Shown: in pieces, positions 47,172-58,278 of the stretch
Layout: each line of letters starts with the position of its first letter
Numbering within the stretch: the first letter of the stretch is position 1
Translations under genes and position numbers: made by a program
Assembly (NCBI GenBank): GCA_026214975.1
Contig: CM047805.1
Coordinates: forward strand, 7,464,463-7,528,462
Direction of reading: 5' to 3'
Source: Gentiana macrophylla
Taxonomy: Eukaryota > Streptophyta > Magnoliopsida > Gentianales > Gentianaceae
DNA length: 64,000 nucleotides
Notes under the pieces: model-generated
The model's input: only the letters and a program-made list of their open reading frames with translations
Databases searched by the model: none
What the model was told of the DNA's origin: nothing

Positions 47172-49802
47172 TTATTCATCATCAGACTCGAAATAGCGCC
47201 GACCCTCGAGATCCTTCTCCGATTTATCGTTCTTATCAGGGGATTGTAGAACATCATCATCATCATCATCAAAGAGTTCTCTTTCTGTAAGGAAGAAACC
47301 GTCTTGTATCGGTGTGTACTCTTTTCCTTTCCATACAACAATCTGCTCTTTTTCAAATGTTACCAGAACACAAGGAACCAAATCCTGTAATAAAGTTTAT
47401 AGAAACATTATTAAATTTGTCAAAAACAGAAAATCATATCAAAGAAGGGCAGGAGATGTAAGAAGATGCAAGAAACCATAGCAAGAATATTTTTGAAAAT
47501 TGCAGAATAAGCAAAAATAATTGTATCTTACCCTCAGTTTGCATCCGATTTTCTTGTAATCGCTTCTTTCAAGGCCCCGACAATCAATCCGAACCAACTC
47601 TTCAGCAAGGAAAGCATCTCTCACCATGGGAACAAGACTTCCATAATACCCATTTTTCGCTGCATTCAAAAAGTTGCGTGTCATCGAGCTACAGATGAAC
47701 ATAGATAGAGAAAAACTTTAAAGAAGGAAAGTTTACCGAGCTTTGTTAAAGCAGGAACAGATAAACCTCGCTTTCTCATTTGCTTAGTTTCCTCAATGGA
47801 CAGCCCATCGATAGTCGTTTTTATCAGCCTTGGATACACAGGCTCTTGGGGCTTCCACAGCATTAGTGGAATCACAGGCCTCTTCCTCGGATGATAATTC
47901 CTACCTCTATAGAGTACAAGAAGACCGCCATGCCTGCAGATAATCTTGCCAAACGATTTGTCCTGGAATATAATCATTCACAGGGTAGTTATGTCAAAAT
48001 GCATAATTGAAGATATGGCACAAAAGACTTATTGCAATAGATCATCAAGGAGAAGAAAAACTACCTCCAGTTGAGAGCAAACGTTTTTCATATCAACGGT
48101 GGGTACGCCCATACATTTAATCCTTACAGCTTCAGCATGTTTCCAATGGTTATGAATATCATTCAACATGTTGTGTGTTAGCCCATCCCTACCTGAAAAC
48201 AAAGCATACATGGTGAAACTAAAGAAACTGGTCATACATAAGTGACTGCATGGATCATCAAATCGTAATTACATTATACAGAAACCAAGAATTGATCTTG
48301 TTTTTATTGGGCTGCATCGTAAACCATACACCCCACGATGCCCACGGATCATCCATCTCATGGTTCATGACTACAAGAACCAAAATGGGTCAACCCTGTT
48401 CACTCCTTTTATGTATCCATCATTGTTTTTAAAGTGTTGGGCAAGCCAATCATGGAAAAACTTGAATAAAATAGAAGCCAATTGACGGAAAAAAATCTAA
48501 AAGTCCATAAAATGCCAATTCCTATCAAAGAAATATTAAATTGTGCCTTGTGAGCACCGTAAGCTCCAGCCACATAAAACAACTGCAGACGCCAGCATAT
48601 GTAAAAGGTCCTAACGACCCAATGATCTCGTTTAAACTAGCCATAAATGCATCAACTCAGACATGATTAATAAACAGTCAAAAGTTTCATCATGTGCACA
48701 CATGCAAAACACAACACCCTTTTTTTGTACAGCAGCTTGGCTAGGCGAACGCCACCTACCTTCCAGGCACCAAGACCTTGACGCCTAGGCAACGCGAGCG
48801 ACTAGACAACTATGACATCCATCTCTATTTTTTAACTTGATTTGACTGAATAGTTGTCAAGGAATGTTCGCAGTAAATCCAACTTGAATTCAATGATATA
48901 AGCAAAAGTTTGCAGTAAATCACAATGCCATCCAAGTAAAGAACATTTCCAAGTTCAAGTTCAACTCCATTCCAAGATATTTGAAGTTAAATTGATCTCT
49001 TTCTTCTTCATTTTTTTTTTCAGAGTAATTCTAGTCTATTCCTTCTCACATCCTAGCTCAATTGCATCAACTACATACTTTTCAGGATAAAAATCACCGC
49101 AAACCAACATTAAAATAGAAAAGACAGCAACTTTTCACCAAAACGAGTCAATAAAGAAATAAACTGTATTGAACAATCAAGCTAAGGGCTTACCCAAATT
49201 AATCTGCTTTTTAGTTTTTCGCCTCTGGCAACTTTCCACAAGCACCTTCCGTTCAGCATTAGTCAATGCTTCCCCTTGAATCTTCTCCTTATCAACCTCC
49301 GTTTCTCTTCCAGCTCCTTTTCACTCTCAGCAGACCCCTCTTTCGGGTCAATCGCTGGTGCACAAACCCCAGTCCACACCCTATCCAACCGTTTCGGCCC
49401 AAACGGCGAATACTTCGGCTCACGTAACCCAATTGGACGTACTTTAGCATTGCTCTCGGTGTAACTAAACCGGAAATCGAATGGCAAGTCCGAACGAGCT
49501 GGCTCCAACTCTTCCAAAGAAGAGGGCGGCCTGTAAGCCGGTTTGGGTTCTTTTCTAGGGGCTTGGATAGGTTGAGGATCAGGGTTTTGTAAGGGTTTAA
49601 GAGAAACTGGAGGCCTGAAACCGTATTTAGAGTAGAGTTTTGAAGATGGGTGGTCGGCGTTCATGGTGGCCGTAGAGTAAGACTCCGGCGTCAAGAAGGT
49701 GGAAGTGGGCCGTCTCCGGCGGAGATATTTCCCGGCAAAAATGTACATATTTTCTGGTACCCACCATTTTTGTTGAACAAACCCTCTCAAGGTTAATCGC
49801 AT
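47172..49802 (-). CDS. CRS2-associated factor 1, mitochondrial-like (CRM-domain group II intron splicing factor)
   Basis: Five coding exons: 49802-49194, 48192-48065, 47962-47737, 47659-47532, 47384-47172; about 434 residues. The N-terminus is basic and suits organelle import. It then has the CAF-type block [41 protein letters not shown], followed by two CRM domains: [20 protein letters not shown] and [20 protein letters not shown] (first), [19 protein letters not shown] and [18 protein letters not shown] (second). The C-terminus is acidic with six Asp in a row. CAF proteins act with the peptidyl-tRNA-hydrolase-like CRS2 in group II intron splicing; the mitochondrial type matches Arabidopsis At4g31010 in my recollection. 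Exon 1 has a one-base deficit near 49280 (GGG to GG) that would stop translation at RRRFKGKH; otherwise all phases fit. Confidence 0.9.
48700..48830. repeat. CGCCTAGGC-type repeat in intron 1 of the CRM gene
   Basis: GGCTAGGCGAACGCC, GACGCCTAGGCAACGC and GCGACTAGACAAC phrases resemble a dispersed GCCTAGGCG-rich repeat. Boundaries are unclear. Confidence 0.35.
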
Positions 49803-50682
49803 TGGTTTTTCTTCTTCCTCAACAAATCGAGCAAGCTGAATATTATACTCTTTTTTTCTGGAAACTAACTATCCGAGCCGAATCGAATATTTAATAAACG
49901 AGTCGAGCAATCATTTAAAATATTGATGTTCGAATTCAGCTCGATTTTGTTTTGTTTTTTTTGACAAAAGAATTTGATTAAACTAGGAAAAAAAATTCAT
50001 TATCAACTCAATTAAGTTTTAATTATGTTAGAGGAGACTTGTTTATGTTCGGTAAAATTTTAAAACACTTTCAGATTCGAATTAGAATACGAACAACCTC
50101 GTAAAAATGTTAAGTTTTAAAGTCATTGATTCAACTCGTAAAAAATACAAAAAGAACAAAACAATTATTTTTAATAATACTTGATAAAATTCGTATACAT
50201 TTATTTTTGAAAAAGAAAAATTCATACACATTTCGAATCAAACCTTCATGTGCTTAGTCCAACTCGTTAATTTTGATATTCATATTCATATTCAAATATA
50301 CACGAGTGTTTTATGAGCCGAACATCAAGCTCCCACCCGACATATTCAAACTCCAAAAATAAGTGCTTGTATTTTACGTCCAAAAATGGAAATAAAATCC
50401 AAAATCCTGAAGGAAAAAAAATTAAAAAAAAAATAAATAGCCCACTTACATTCATTCCTTCCTTGATAAAGACTCAGTATGTTTACTACACACGTATTTC
50501 ATTTTTTTCTTCATATCGATGCGTAAAAGTCTTTCAGGGGAAGGTCCACCCAGTCTGAGATTTACCGATTCTTCTCTCCCTTTTCTTTGATTTGAACCTT
50601 CAAATTGATGTCAATTTTCTTTGCTTAATCTTTTAATTTTCTGGGTTTTTCTTTGTTATAACCAGAGTTTTCTTGCCCCATC
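49803..50682. promoter_or_regulatory. divergent intergenic region between the CRM gene and PLD beta
   Basis: The two genes are transcribed away from each other. About 49860-50340 is a GAGCCGAGCT-type repeat copy (GAGCCGAATCGAAT, GTTCGAATTCAGCTCGATT, ATGAGCCGAACATCAAGCTC), leaving short unique flanks for two promoters. A pyrimidine-rich leader for PLD beta begins near 50560. Confidence 0.55.
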
Positions 50683-50980
50683 ATGCAAAGGTAACATTTT
50701 TTTTTTTTTTTTTTTTTGAAGAACTTCGTAAAGATACCGTGACCCTTTTCAATTCTTTGATTTTTGCTGAATCACTGCCCCAATTGGTAAATGTAGGTTC
50801 GTTTTTATGTAAATTGATTTGAATCATACATTTTTGTTGTTGTTGTTGTTTGTTGAGCTATTGTTTAGTTGTATCTTGTGTTTATTCTTGGAGAATTTCT
50901 GGGCAAATTTTGTAATTAGGTTTTTGTTTGGTTGAAATTAGAGGAAAAAATATTGGATTTTTATTGTTATAGCGATGGAT
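50683..50980 (+). promoter_or_regulatory. upstream ORF of PLD beta spanning a leader intron
   Basis: ATG at 50683 is followed by CAAAG and a donor GTAACA at 50691; the acceptor TTATAG ends at 50972, two bases before the main ATG (50975). Spliced, the leader reads ATGCAAAG-CGATGGATAA: a five-codon upstream ORF whose stop lies inside the first codons of PLD beta. The intron is predicted from consensus sites only. Confidence 0.5.
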
Positions 50981-53368
50981 AATCATCATTTTCCATCTCA
51001 ATATCCATACCCTTATGGTAGTTATGGGTACCCTCCTCCTCCCCAAGCTCCCCCCCATCCCCATCAACCCTACCCCCCACCCCATCAACCATACCCCCCT
51101 CCTCAACAACCCTACCCTCCTCCCCAGCAACCATACCCCCCTACATCATCTACCCAGTACCCTCATTCAGCTCCAGCTCCTAATCCTTACCCTCCCTACC
51201 CTCATTACCCCCCACCACCCTCTTATAGTGGCCCACCTACTGATGCATCATATTCATCTGCACCATCTGCCCCACCTGCTTTTTTCTCATGAACCACCAC
51301 CCCATGAATATGATCACCATAAGCTTTCACATTCCGGCTCGTTTTTGTATCCGAATCAAGGGTACCCTGTACTTGAACAGCAAAACAGTTTGAAATATGA
51401 TTCAATGCAGACTCCTGATAGCCTCCATCGTCGTAATAGCTCTGTACCGTTACATAGTTCTTCGGTAAATTACGGTGATAACAAGGTTCAATCATATCCG
51501 TCAGTTTATCCACCGATCGATTACCTCTTAGAGAATGTTCATTTGTCTAGTAACGAACCGTCCCCAAGTGTGTCAGAACCTAAACCTGCTGTAAAATACC
51601 ACTCCGGGCCATTGCCTGGGAGAACCCGGTTATAACGGTCAAGGGACAATATACGGGCACCTAACCATAACCATAACCATAGTTTCAACGGTCAAGGGAC
51701 AATGTACGGGTACCCAAATTCATCGTTTTCTAGCTACGAGTTCTCCTTCTAGGGTTCAATCTTTCTCTTCACCTAGTCCAAACCGTTTATCCCTCGATAT
51801 ACCAAATAACCCATCTTTGCATATTGTCCCGGTTTCTCCAAAGGGTCTCTAAAAGTTCTTCTCTTGCATGGAAATTTGGACATATGGGTTTGTGAAGCGA
51901 AAAACCTCCCGAATATGGACATGTTTCACAAGACATTAGGTGATATGTTTAACAAACTACCGGGAAATATGACTGCCAAGATCGAAGGGCACATGAACCA
52001 TAAGATAACTAGTGATCCGTATGTCACGATTATGTTGTCCGATGCTGCTGTTGGAAGGACTTATGTGATAAGCAATGACGAGAATCCGGTTTGGATGCAA
52101 CACTTTAATGTTCCGGTAGCACATTACGCAGCTGAAATTCACTTCTTAGTGAAGGATAATGATGTAGTAGGATCTCAGCTTATAGGAACCGTAGCAATCC
52201 CGGTTGAGAAGATATTTAACGGTGAAAGAATCGATGGTTTTTTCCCTATTCTTGGCCCTAATGGAAAGCCTAGTAAACCCGGAGCTGTATTGAGAGTCTC
52301 GATTCAGTACGCCCCGATTGAGAAATTGAGCATTTACCATCATGGGGTTGGAGCCGGTCCGGATTACACCGGTGTTCCGGGCACGTATTTCCCGTTAAGG
52401 AAAGGTGGGAGAGTAACTCTTTATCAAGATGCTCATGTACCGGACGGTTACCTTCCAAGTTTGAAGCTTGGATATGGGATGGATTATGTTCATGGAAAGT
52501 GTTGGCACGACATATTCGACTCGATCAGACAAGCACGAAGGTTGATATATATTACGGGATGGTCGGTTTGGCATAAAGTTAGATTGATTAGGGATGAAGA
52601 TCCTATGTCAGGTTATGCTCTTGGAGAGCTTCTGAAAGCGAAATCACAGGAAGGAGTGAGAGTTTTGCTGCTCGTGTGGGACGACCCGACATCGAGAAGT
52701 ATATTGGGCTACAAAACAGTATGTTTTTTTCTTCCATGTTTGCCCTTGTTTCATAATTAAGCATTTTCTATACCATTTTGTTTCACTGAATTCAGCATTT
52801 ACATACAGGATGGTTTAATGGCAACTCATGACGAAGAGACGCGGCGTTTTTTCAAACACTCGTCTGTGCAAGTCCTACTTTGCCCTCGTGTTGCCGGAAA
52901 GCGTACTAGCTGGTATAAACAGACGGTGAGTCCCAAAAATGTCATTTATCTCTTTCTTTTAACATATTTATAATCTCGTTTAACTTATAAACCATTCGTA
53001 TAATCTGCAGCTAAACAAACACATGTTCATAGTCTCTGTTATTCAGCTTTCTTCTGCCTCTTTTTGGTCCTTTATGTTTCACGATTTTTACATTTCTATC
53101 ACCAATGTTTTATCTTGGCACTTTTACCCCTCATTCATTCATTGACTTACCTTTTCAGTCCATTTTTTTTGCCACGTGTTGTGTTTTTATTGATCGGATC
53201 GGACACATGACACTTTGGACCAAAAATGTAAAAGAAAATGCATAGACGAGGGGTAAAAATACCAAAAAGAAACATCAAGGATAGAGGTGTAAAAATCGTG
53301 AAACAAAAGGGACCAAAATACGTATGAAGATGTTCGAATATTCTGTTTTTGGAGTTGAGTTTAGAGAC

Positions 53369-53429
<61 letters not shown>

Positions 53430-55475
53430 GCAATGTTGTTGATGATCAGGAAGTTGGAGTTATATATACACACCATCAAAAGACTATTATAGTTGATGCT
53501 GATGCTGGCAACAACATGAGAAGAATAGTTGCTTTTGTTGGAGGTCTTGACGTATGTGACGGTCGATCACGATACTCGAACCACTCTTTATTTCGAACTC
53601 TCGAGACGCGCTGCATGCGGACGATTATCACAATCCTAGTTACGCGTAACGTCATTTCAATACAATTTGACGGGTTCTATTGGCACTATAAAAGTGTTGT
53701 ACTAAGTTTACTTAAGACACGAGGACCGTATTTTTCACTTTGAGAATAATATTGTGGTGCCTTAAACACTTTGGTGGTGCGAATAGAACCTATTATAAAA
53801 TTCTTTTCTTTGGATTTTTGAAAGTAGATTGCGTGCTTTTTGGTAATTATTCAACTAGCTTTTACTATTATCCTTGGTTGTTAAATTAGGGGTGTAAAAG
53901 AGTCGAGCTATTTATGAGCAGTTTTGGTGCTCAGTTTGTTAATGGCTTGTTCATATAGAAATTCATCGAACTGAAGCTGGACTTGAGCAACTCGTTAAAA
54001 ACGAGCTGAACTCGAGCATCATGAAGGTTGAAACGAATCTCATGAGGACGAGTTGCATAAGAAAGATAAGCACCTCTCTGATGAAGCCTACTGAAATCGA
54101 ATGTTAGGAGTGTAAATGAGCCGAGCTACTCACGAGCAGTTCGGTACTTGACTCATAAAAGGCTCGCTCATATAAGAATTTGTTGAATCAGAGCCGAACT
54201 CGAGCATCCTGCAGCTTGAATCGAATGCTCCCGAGCCATATTTAGCCTTCTAATATAAAATTTAAAAATCTATATTCAAATAAGTTTTTAAGAATATATT
54301 TTTGACTTTATAACTTTTCGAGATAATGAGCTGCTAGAGTTTGAGCTAGAAAGTTGGAATTTTTTTCAAGCATAGTTGAACCGAACTTGAGCAGTGTCAA
54401 AACTAATTCGAGCCGAGCTGGAGCCAAATTCAAGAGTATACTTGACTCGATAATTAAATGTTTGATTCGACTCAGATATGCTTGCAATTGTTTTTAATAC
54501 AGGGAAATACCGCCGGTTGTCCGAGAGAGCCATGGCACGACTTGCATTGCAAAATCGACGGTCCAGCAGCTACGATGATTCTCGAAAACTTCGAGAGACG
54601 GTGGCTAAAAGCTTCAAAACCGCACGGGATTAAAAAACTGAAAGGCTCATACGATGATTCTTTGCTACGGATTGAACGGATGTCTGATATATTAGGGGCT
54701 GCTGATACTCCTTGTGTCACTGAAAATGATCCCGAATGCTGGCATGTTCAGGTAACAATGATTTTTTTCACTACATTGAAATCCTCGATGTTTCATCTTG
54801 ACAATTTTACCCCTCACGTTTTTTGTCCAAATGTGTCACGTCAAACAACCAGCATTGAATGTACGGTATGCTCCAACCAATAAAAACTTAGACTTGTGGT
54901 AAAAGTGGACTGCAAAGGTAATAGAAATGCATATAGATATGAGGGGTAAAAGTGACAAGATGGAAACATTGGGGATACAAGTGCAAAAATCATGAATCAA
55001 ACGGAATTAAAAGTATCTTTTTTGATAGGTTTTTCGTTCCATCGATTCAAACTCGGTTAAGGGCTTCCCGAAGGATCCTAAAAAAGCTACACTTGAGGTA
55101 AAAATAGGATGGATTTCTTTCTTTTTGTATGAAGTTACTTTTTAGTTTTTTCCTCACATTCTGGAGTTCGGTTCGGTTCGGTTCGGATGGTGTCTCTGAG
55201 TCGAGTCGAGCTCTTATTTGGGGTAAAGACCTGGCCCACATTAACCATTCCTTTTTTTTCCTTTCTTTTCCTGTCAGAACCTCATGTGTGGGAAAAATGT
55301 CCTTATCGACATGAGCATACACACCGCTTACGTGAAGGCTATTCGTGCTGCACAGCATTTCATCTATATCGAAAATCAGTACTTTATCGGGTCGTCTTAC
55401 AACTGGGGGACATACAAGGACGTCGGTAAGTACATTCATAAAATGTTAATCTCGAAACGAGGTAGAACATGTTAA

Positions 55476-55516
<41 letters not shown>

Positions 55517-57336
55517 TATGATTTTTGTGTCATGTGATTACTTGTATAGGTGCAAATAACTTGATCCCAATGGAAATAGCTCTTAAGATCGCGGAAAAAA
55601 TCAGAGCACGCTTGAAAGATTTGCGGTATATATCGTCATTCCTATGTGGCCCGAGGGCAATCCGACTGGTGCCGCCATGCAGAGGATTCTATTTTGGCAG
55701 GTACACAGCTTCTTTTCACTTTCTCTCTCAACTTTTTGGGTAAAAGTGTAAAAAGAAAATCCACATTTGAGGGGTAAAAGTGTTCAGAAGAAACATTGGG
55801 GATAGAAGTGTAAAACTCGTGAAAGCAGAAGGGATGAAAATGTCTTTTAACCATATATGTATGTATGTATGTATGTATGACTTGGTGTTTCAATTGGCAG
55901 CATAAAACAATGCAAATGATGTATGAAACAATATACAAAGCATTAGAAGAAATGGGGCTTGAAGATACATTCATACCAGAAGATTACTTGAACTTTTTTT
56001 GTCTCGGAAACCGTGAAGCTCTCGACAACAACGGGACAACAAATTATGCTTCGTCTGGTGAAAATCCGGGTTCGTCTACAAACACTCCACAAGCACTAAG
56101 CCGGAAAAACCGGAGGTTTATGATTTACGTGCATTCGAAAGGGATGATTGTAGACGATGAATACGTGATTTTGGGATCCGCGAATATTAATCAGAGATCA
56201 ATGGAGGGTAGTAGAGATACAGAGATTGCTATGGGAGGTTATCAGCCGCATCATACGTGGGCGAGGCATTGCGCGAGTCCACGTGGACAGGTTAGTAGAT
56301 TATCAGATGTTTAACATGCTCTCTATAAGTTAGGTTGCACGGGTACAGATACGTGGATACAGTTTTTTTGAAAAGTACAGGGTACAGGTAGTCGGGCTAG
56401 GACGAGCCGAGCTGAGCTGCTCATGAGCAACTCGATGCTAGGCTCGTGAAATGCTCGCTCGAATATGACTTAATCAATTTCGGGCCGAACTTGAGCAATT
56501 TGAATGCTTGACTCATAATGTTCATGAGCTTTATCAGTCATTTTCAAATTATATTGAAAAAATATACTATATTTTGTATTTCTTTGACAAGCTGAACTCA
56601 AACAATTTGAAGCTCAACATTTCTTTCGAGCTTCTCAATCTAGAGTTCAAGCTTGAAAGTGCACAAAATTTTGTCAAGCATAACCGAGCCAAACTCGAGC
56701 ATGATTAAAAATTAATCGAACCAATCTTAAGCACTTTTTCCTCTGCTCGAACGAGTGAAGCTCTCAAGTGCTTGAGTTTTGCTTGTTAACTTTGATGAAC
56801 TGCTCGAGTTCGGTTAAATCATATTTGAACGAGTATTTCACGAGCCGAGTGTCGAGCTGCTTGTGAGTGGCACGGCTTGTTTTACGCCCCTAATTCGGAT
56901 ACATTTTTTTTAATCAAATTTGTATAATACCACAAATTTCACATTTTACTTTTTTCTTCATTCTTCATCTTTTTGTGTATTTTTAAGGTCTACTTACATG
57001 TGTTGGTGTCTTAATGCAATTTTTTTTTTATTGTGTGTGTAGATTTACGGGTACCGAATGTCGTTGTGGGCGGAGCATCTGGGAGTAATCGAAGACGGTT
57101 TTACGCAACCGGAATCTATAGAATGTGTCCAGAGAGTAAGATTAATGGGAGAAACGAATTGGAAACAGTTTGCTTCACCGGAGATAACCGAAATGAGAGG
57201 TCACCTTTGTAAATACCCGGTTCAAGTTGATCGGACAGGGAAGGTGAAACCTTTACCGGGACACGAAACCTTCCCTGACGTCGGTGGCAACATCGTCGGA
57301 TCGTTTCTTGCCATTCAAGAAAACCTCACCATCTAA
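50975..57336 (+). CDS. PLDBETA1: phospholipase D beta (nine coding exons; consensus carries frameshifts)
   Basis: Hydrolyses phosphatidylcholine and phosphatidylethanolamine to phosphatidic acid; PLD beta is Ca2+- and PIP2-dependent (family knowledge). Exons: 50975-52718, 52809-52925, 53450-53645, 54503-54751, 55029-55097, 55278-55425, 55550-55700, 55901-56290, 57043-57336. The N-terminus is the PLD beta proline/tyrosine repeat region ([20 protein letters not shown]). A C2 domain follows ([20 protein letters not shown], then [10 protein letters not shown]). The first HKD motif is [11 protein letters not shown] in exon 3, the second [20 protein letters not shown] in exon 8. The end is [15 protein letters not shown], as in the family. 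Indels disturb exon 1 (T-run near 51282, near 51659, 51740, 51838), exon 3 (extra CG near 53610, a missing base at its donor) and exon 7 (two extra bases near 55612); allowing for these, every exon phase fits. Confidence 0.92.
53063..53318. mobile_element. foldback MITE, PLD beta intron 2
   Basis: Left end TTTTGGTCCTTTATGTTTCA and right end GAAACAAAAGGGACCAAAA are inverse. The arms (CACTTTTACCCCTCAT against GAGGGGTAAAAATACC) continue inward for about 70 bases. Confidence 0.8.
53377..53427. repeat. (TA)n microsatellite next to exon 3
   Basis: About 25 TA units after a TGTGTG run, ending some 23 bases before the exon 3 acceptor. Confidence 0.95.
53888..54465. repeat. two tandem GAGCCGAGCT-type repeat copies, PLD beta intron 3
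   Basis: The first copy begins AGGGGTGTAAAAGAGTCGAGC at about 53887; a second begins AGGAGTGTAAATGAGCCGAGC at about 54106. Both run in the same direction and fill two thirds of the intron. Confidence 0.75.
54757..55020. mobile_element. foldback MITE, PLD beta intron 4
   Basis: Same family as in intron 2: ATGTTTCATCTTGACAATTT and ACCCCTCACG on the left, GAGGGGTAAAAGTGACAAGA and AAAAATCATGAATCAAACGG on the right. Confidence 0.75.
55738..55852. mobile_element. half copy of the same foldback MITE, PLD beta intron 7
   Basis: Only the right arm is present: GAGGGGTAAAAGTGTTC, AAACATTGGGGATAGAAGTG and AAAACTCGTGAAAGCAG. An (ATGT)n tract follows at 55855-55878. Confidence 0.7.
56393..56893. repeat. 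GAGCCGAGCT-type foldback repeat, PLD beta intron 8
   Basis: Left part CTAGGACGAGCCGAGCTGAG and CTCATGAGCAACTCG; right part CACGAGCCGAGTGTCGAGCTGC and TTTTACGCCCCTAATT. The ends are inverted relative to each other, making a long imperfect hairpin. Confidence 0.7.
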
Positions 57337-57514
57337 AACGCGACGTGGTGTGCCGTGGTTGTTCACTTGTTCATATCGGTCTAGAGTTTAGTTTTGACAG
57401 CAGTTGTTATAAACGTTAGTATATATATATATGACTTATAGTTTGAAGCAGTTGTAATCCGTTGAGTTTGTTAATGAAAGATCTTTAGTTTCAGTTTTCA
57501 AGTCTTTTACTTGT

Positions 57515-57805
57515 TTTTTTCCCTCCACGCTTTCTAATACGACCTGAAGGCTTACGTGGACTTTAAGGTTTACTCTAAATGTCACGTGCGCCGAACAAAC
57601 CCTTTTTCGAATAAGGACTTGATATCGGGGACAAAGGCGCTACACATGGTTATTTGTCAGTTTTTGAGTCGCTTGCGTGTGTTTTTTACCTCCGCGCTTT
57701 CTGATACGACGTGGGATTTAGGTTTATTCTAAATGTCACGTGTCGAACCTCCTTTTTCCAGATAACGACTCGATATCTGGGACAGAGGCATCATGCAATG
57801 GTTAT
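57515..57805 (+). repeat. two tandem Tekay LTR-tail fragments after PLD beta
   Basis: Two units of about 150 bases, each with a GCTTTCTRATACGACSTG phrase, a TCTAAATGTCACGTG phrase and a final ATATCGGGGACAAAGGCG or ATATCTGGGACAGAGGCA phrase. They resemble the U5 end of the Tekay LTRs (TTTGATACGACGTAG ... GGTGTCCGGGAACGGGGCG). Confidence 0.6.
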
Positions 57806-58278
57806 CAAGTTTATTGGATGCATAGGTTCACACAATATTGATTTTTATCTGAATGGAAACGATTTTTTCATCAGAACATAGAACAAAACTCACTTGATTT
57901 AAAACAATATCAGATGTGAATACATCTTTTACCCAAAAGTTCTCAATTGAATAAAAATAAAATACCAAATAAACCTCATCTTCTTCTGGTTAAGAAAGGA
58001 CACAACACAACCTGAAATGCTACAAACAATCTTATGAAGATCAATAAACAGCTCTTGGTTCTCGGATTTCTTTTCAGCTCCGGTCACCATCTCGGACTAG
58101 GGCAGGTCTCTTGATTCTTGGATTTCTCTTCAGCTCCGATCACCATCTGGGATTAGGGCAGGTCTCGAGGCTCTTTATAACGCTTACAGAGTAATTACAG
58201 ACTACCCATCAACACAATCTCACCACTAGTAGTTTACGAGTTTTGGTCTAGCCGCCCTCTCCGACTAGGACACAATCT
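57806..58278. other. 3' flank of the ataxin-10 gene
   Basis: No further gene. A direct repeat TTTCTTTTCAGCTCCGGTCACC and TTTCTCTTCAGCTCCGATCACC, each followed by ATCT and GGGCAGGTCT, lies at 58065-58170. Confidence 0.6.

Noticed and set aside
55129..55475. Overlapping plus and minus frames around PLD beta exon 6
   Set aside because: Shadows of the exon 55278-55425; the minus frame is antisense to conserved PLD sequence.
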